A DNA stretch of 7,613 bases from Brooklawnia sp049651565 (lineage in GTDB: Bacteria > Actinomycetota > Actinomycetes > Propionibacteriales > Propionibacteriaceae): NCBI RefSeq assembly GCF_049651565.1, contig NZ_JBASCI010000074.1, positions 1 through 7,613 on the forward strand, written 5' to 3'. A program made the translations under genes and the position numbers. The notes below the pieces were generated by a model. It saw only the letters and a list, made by a program, of their open reading frames with translations. It was not told the origin of the DNA and searched no databases. This document shows, piece by piece, positions 5,015 to 7,613 of the stretch. How positions within the stretch are numbered: the first letter of the stretch is position 1; each line of letters starts with the position of its first letter.

Positions 5015-6133
5015 TCAGGCGCCGTGGCCGATACCGCGCGGCAGCCGTTCCGGGGTCCAGCCGAGCAGCCGTTCGGCCTGGTCGAAGGCGAACCGGTCGG
5101 TCATCCCGGCAACATAGGTGACCGCTGCCAGCGCCCGGTCGTCGTGGCGGAACTCGGCCGGCAGCGCGAGCGGTGTCTCGATGTAGTAGCTCACCAGGTC
5201 TTGCAGTACCGCGATTACCGCCTGCGACTGGGCCAGCGACTCCGGCCGGGTGTAGATCTGCTCGTAGTTGAACCGGCGCAGCGCCGCCAGAGCTGCGGCG
5301 GTCTCGGCGTCCATGCCGATCTGCCCGAGTTCGGCAGCGGTGGCGCTGACCGACCTGATCAGCACCCCGAGTTGTTCCCGCCTGCCGACCCCGAGCCGCT
5401 CGACCACCAGCGGCGGCAGCTCGCCGGGCCGGACGATGCCGGCGGAGATCGCGTCCTCCAGGTCGTGGGCGCAGTAGGCGATGCGGTCGGCCCAACTGAC
5501 GATCTCACCCTCGATGCTGGCCGGCGCCGGCCGCGACCACGAATGGTTACGGATGCCGTCAAGGGTCTGCAGACACAGGTTCAGCTCGGCCAGCGCCACG
5601 TCGGCGCCCCACGGACCGTGCTCGAACCCGTCAGGCAGGAAGGCGTCGAACGCCTCCTCCGACGCGTGCCCACCGGGTCCGTGACCGCAGTCGTGGCCCA
5701 ACGCGATCGCCTCGGCCAGCGCGACGTTCGCACCGATCGCCCGGGCGATTGAGGTGGCCACCTGGGCGACCTCGAGGGCGTGGGTCAACCGGGTGCGCTG
5801 GTGATCGGTCGGGTATACCACCACCTGGGTCTTTCCGGCCAGCCGCCGGAATGCCGTCGAGTGCACGATCCGGTCACGGTCGCGCTCGAAGCAGGTGCGC
5901 TCCGGGTCGGGGGTCTCTGGTATCGCCCGGTCGCCGGCTCCCCAGGCCAGGGTGGCACCGGGACGCAGGGTGGCCGCCTCACGTTCTTCGCGGGCCTGGC
6001 GTCCGATCGGTTCGCCCGTCTGGATCCGGGCGCGACTGTCCTGGTGGGCGACAACCAGATCGGCGCCGTGGCCGGTCATGGTCGCCGCCCAACTGATCGC
6101 CCGCGGGTTGGGCTGCAGCGCCTCGGTGCTCAT
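5015..6133 (-). CDS. dgt: dGTPase-like HD-domain nucleotide triphosphohydrolase
   Basis: Members hydrolyse dGTP or other dNTPs to the nucleoside and tripolyphosphate, tuning the dNTP pool. The 372-residue protein has the family order. ERDRDRIVHSTAFRRLAGKT (83-102) is followed by DHQRTRLTHALEVAQV (110-125) containing metal ligand H118. The HD motif and catalytic loop read GHDCGHGPGGHASEEA (146-161; H147, D148, H151, H156, E159). The last metal ligand is D216 in SWADRIAYCAHDLEDA (213-228). The conserved C-terminal YVAGMTDRFA is at 340-349. All metal and catalytic positions are present. The usual 'HNxQ' after the GF(E/R) turn is instead H172-G-P-W, which may alter substrate choice. The start is uncertain: ATG at 6133 is preferred, but an in-frame GTG at 6151 and ATG at 6079 are possible, and none has a good Shine-Dalgarno sequence. 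The gene ends 9 bp from the convergent permease and starts divergently from the ATP-grasp gene. Confidence 0.9.
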   Translation of the reverse strand: MSTEALQPNPRAISWAATMTGHGADLVVAHQDSRARIQTGEPIGRQAREEREAATLRPGATLAWGAGDRAIPETPDPERTCFERDRDRIVHSTAFRRLAGKTQVVVYPTDHQRTRLTHALEVAQVATSIARAIGANVALAEAIALGHDCGHGPGGHASEEAFDAFLPDGFEHGPWGADVALAELNLCLQTLDGIRNHSWSRPAPASIEGEIVSWADRIAYCAHDLEDAISAGIVRPGELPPLVVERLGVGRREQLGVLIRSVSATAAELGQIGMDAETAAALAALRRFNYEQIYTRPESLAQSQAVIAVLQDLVSYYIETPLALPAEFRHDDRALAAVTYVAGMTDRFAFDQAERLLGWTPERLPRGIGHGA

Positions 6134-6267
6134 GCTGCAAGGCTGCCACACGGCACCGACATACTTTCCGTCGCCACCGCCCCGGCGCCTCCGACCGTGC
6201 GCTGCACTGGTTCGGGCTCTGATGTCGGGCGGGTGGAGTTAACTGGGCACAGCCGGATCACGCGTTG

Positions 6268-6274
6268 AAGGAGG
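6268..6274 (+). promoter_or_regulatory. Strong Shine-Dalgarno site fixing the GTG start at 6281
   Basis: AAGGAGG, a full match to the anti-Shine-Dalgarno complement, sits 6 nt before GTG at 6281. It is the only near-consensus ribosome-binding site in the window and selects this GTG over any downstream candidate. High translation is implied. The 147-base gap between the two divergent genes (6134-6280) shows no convincing promoter; a perfect 8-base palindrome AGTTAACT (6237-6244) is the only AT-rich island near the start. Confidence 0.85.
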
Positions 6275-6280
6275 ACGCTG

Positions 6281-7613
6281 GTGGACGCTCACGACTCACC
6301 GGACGAACAGGTCCTGGCGCTGCCGCTGGATTCGGCCGATGCCTCCCTGGCCAGGTGCGGTGGCAAGGGGCTCAATCTGACCCGACTGGTGCGGGCCGGG
6401 TTCTCGGTGCCGCCCGGATTCGTGCTGGTGACCGACGCCTACCGCCGGTTCGTGACCGCAAATGACCTGGCGCCGCGGATCGTCGAGGCCTGCCGGGGTC
6501 TGGACGCCTCGGACGCAACCGCCCTGGCGGCGGCATCGGCGTCCATCCGGGCGGCATTCTCGGCCAGCAGCCTCCCGCCCGAGATCGCCGAAGCGGTGCG
6601 CGCAGCCTGGCGCCGGGTGTTCGCGCGGGACGCCGCGGTGGCGGTGCGCTCGTCGGCGACCGCCGAGGACCTGCCGGACCTGTCGTTCGCCGGCCAGCTG
6701 GACACCTTCCTCAACGTGGTTGGCGTCGAGGCGGCACTCGGGTCAGTGGTGGACTGCTGGTCGAGCCTGTGGACGGCCCACGCGATCGGCTACCGGTTGC
6801 GCAACAACGTGCCGGACACCGACGTGGCGCTCGCGGTGGTGGTGCAGACCCTGGTGCCGGCCGAGGTGAGCGGCGTGCTGTTCACCGCGAACCCGCTTAC
6901 CGGAGCGCGCGGTGAGGTGGTCATCGACGCGACCTTCGGGCTCGGCGAGGCACTGGTGTCGGGCCAGGTGGAGCCCGACCATCTGGTCGTGGAAACCACC
7001 ACCGGGACGATCACCCGAAGTCCGGGAGCGAAGTCGGTGGCAACGAAGTTGGTGGCCGGCGGAGGGGTCGAGACGGCGGTCCGGGACGGCGGCGACCGGC
7101 CCACCCTCACCGATGCCCAGGCCAGGGAGCTGGCTGAGGTCGGCCGGGCGGTGGCAGCCGCGCTCGGCGCACCGCAGGACATCGAGTGGACCATCAGCCA
7201 GGGCGCCATCCAACTGGTGCAGGCCAGGCCGATCACGTCGCTGTTCCCGCTGCCCGCCGGTGAGCCGGACGCGGTGTGGTTCTCTTTCGGTGCGGTGCAG
7301 GGGATGCTGCAGCCGATGACGCCACTGGGCCGCGACGCGATCAACCTGGTCTTGTCGGGGCTGGCTCAACTGTTGGCAAGGGGTGTCGATCTTGGCACCG
7401 CCGGTTATCTGCGGCCAGCCGGTGAACGACTGTGGATCCGGCTGGACCGGATGCTGCGGCACCCCTGGGGTGCGCGGCTGCTGCCGCGACTCGCCCCGGT
7501 CGTCGAACCGAGCGCGGCGGCGATCCTGCACGACCTGGCTCGCGAGCGCGGCTGGACGAGGCCGGCTGGGCGTCCCAGTGCTGCCAGCGTACGGGCAGCG
7601 GCCAGGCTGGCAT
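6281..7613 (+). CDS. PEP synthase / rifampin phosphotransferase-like ATP-grasp enzyme (N-terminal 444 aa, cut by right edge)
   Basis: The frame is open from GTG 6281 to the window end. The N-terminal PPDK/PEP-synthase ATP-binding domain is complete. GGKGLNLTRLVRAGFSVPPG (27-46) carries ATP-contacting K29. VAVRSSATAEDLPDLSFAGQ (120-139) includes R123. GVLFTANPLTG is at 198-208, DATFGLGEALVSGQVEPDH at 216-234, and the closing DIEWTISQGAIQLVQARPIT at 300-319 includes E302, Q314 and R316. The next domain, FSFGAVQGMLQPMTPLGRDA (334-353), parallels the second domain of rifampin phosphotransferases ('...QQMMT..MKPLGL...') rather than the swivelling His domain that follows in PEP synthase. This suggests the order ATP-binding, substrate domain, phosphohistidine domain, with the last expected beyond the edge. 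Such enzymes transfer the ATP beta-phosphate through a histidine to a small-molecule substrate. Rifamycin inactivation is one known outcome; many homologues have unknown substrates. The usual length is about 860 residues, so roughly half is present. It is divergent from dgt and has a strong ribosome-binding site. Confidence 0.88.
   Translation, partial: MDAHDSPDEQVLALPLDSADASLARCGGKGLNLTRLVRAGFSVPPGFVLVTDAYRRFVTANDLAPRIVEACRGLDASDATALAAASASIRAAFSASSLPPEIAEAVRAAWRRVFARDAAVAVRSSATAEDLPDLSFAGQLDTFLNVVGVEAALGSVVDCWSSLWTAHAIGYRLRNNVPDTDVALAVVVQTLVPAEVSGVLFTANPLTGARGEVVIDATFGLGEALVSGQVEPDHLVVETTTGTITRSPGAKSVATKLVAGGGVETAVRDGGDRPTLTDAQARELAEVGRAVAAALGAPQDIEWTISQGAIQLVQARPITSLFPLPAGEPDAVWFSFGAVQGMLQPMTPLGRDAINLVLSGLAQLLARGVDLGTAGYLRPAGERLWIRLDRMLRHPWGARLLPRLAPVVEPSAAAILHDLARERGWTRPAGRPSAASVRAAARLA

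Noticed and set aside
5001..5019. Inverted repeat CCTGA...TCAGG spanning both convergent stop codons, possible bidirectional terminator
   Set aside because: The stem is only 5 bp with a 9-base loop, and most of it follows from two facing TGA stops. There is no T-tract on either strand.
3574..5121. Plus-strand open frame of 515 codons
   Set aside because: It runs through the dnaG N-terminal region and the permease in the wrong frame and becomes Arg/Gly-rich. The real genes in other frames explain the interval.
6237..6244. Perfect palindrome AGTTAACT in the dgt / ATP-grasp intergenic region
   Set aside because: It is only 8 bases with no extended symmetry and no second copy nearby. It could equally be a chance AT-rich island or part of a -10 region.
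6134..6280. Search for a rifamycin-associated inverted repeat upstream of the rifampin-phosphotransferase-like gene
   Set aside because: No long inverted repeat of the kind described upstream of some rph genes is visible, so rifamycin-inducible control is not supported.

Overview
The window is a gene-dense, roughly two-thirds G+C chromosomal segment from an actinobacterium. The base composition, an actinobacterial-type DnaG, a Hrd/SigB-like sigma factor, start codons lacking a Shine-Dalgarno sequence, and a dgt / dnaG / tRNA-Asn neighbourhood like that of Mycobacterium all point there. I cannot place it below phylum or order level. I saw no insertion sequence, integrase, CRISPR array or phage gene. 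This is core-genome DNA with a few diverged or accessory members.

Layout, left to right. A CHAD-domain protein runs off the left edge on the minus strand (1-617). Next comes a complete minus-strand tRNA-Asn(GTT) with encoded CCA (701-776). A minus-strand block follows, transcribed from right to left: dnaG primase (2329-4200), then a diverged sigma-70 family factor (1405-2232), then a small uncharacterised protein (858-1358). Divergent from dnaG, and separated by only 46 bp, is a FetB/YbbM-type membrane permease (4247-5005, plus). It converges with a dGTPase-like HD-domain phosphohydrolase (5015-6133, minus), with a 9 bp gap. Divergent from that, with a very strong ribosome-binding site, is the first half of a large ATP-grasp enzyme of the PEP synthase / rifampin phosphotransferase type (6281 to the right edge, plus). 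The two edge-truncated genes at 1-617 and 6281-7613 have no stop codon in the window; their reading frames are open throughout and their motifs are clear.

Functional logic. Primase, dGTPase-like enzyme and tRNA-Asn are housekeeping replication, nucleotide and translation functions. A sigma gene directly downstream of dnaG recalls the dnaG-rpoD macromolecular-synthesis operon of other phyla, but this sigma is not a normal housekeeping factor. The residues that read the -10 and -35 elements in RpoD are nearly all replaced. The permease has no ATPase partner in the window, and the HD hydrolase has lost a conserved pocket motif. The most informative targets for follow-up are therefore the sigma factor, the small protein downstream of it, and the rifampin-phosphotransferase-like gene at the right edge.
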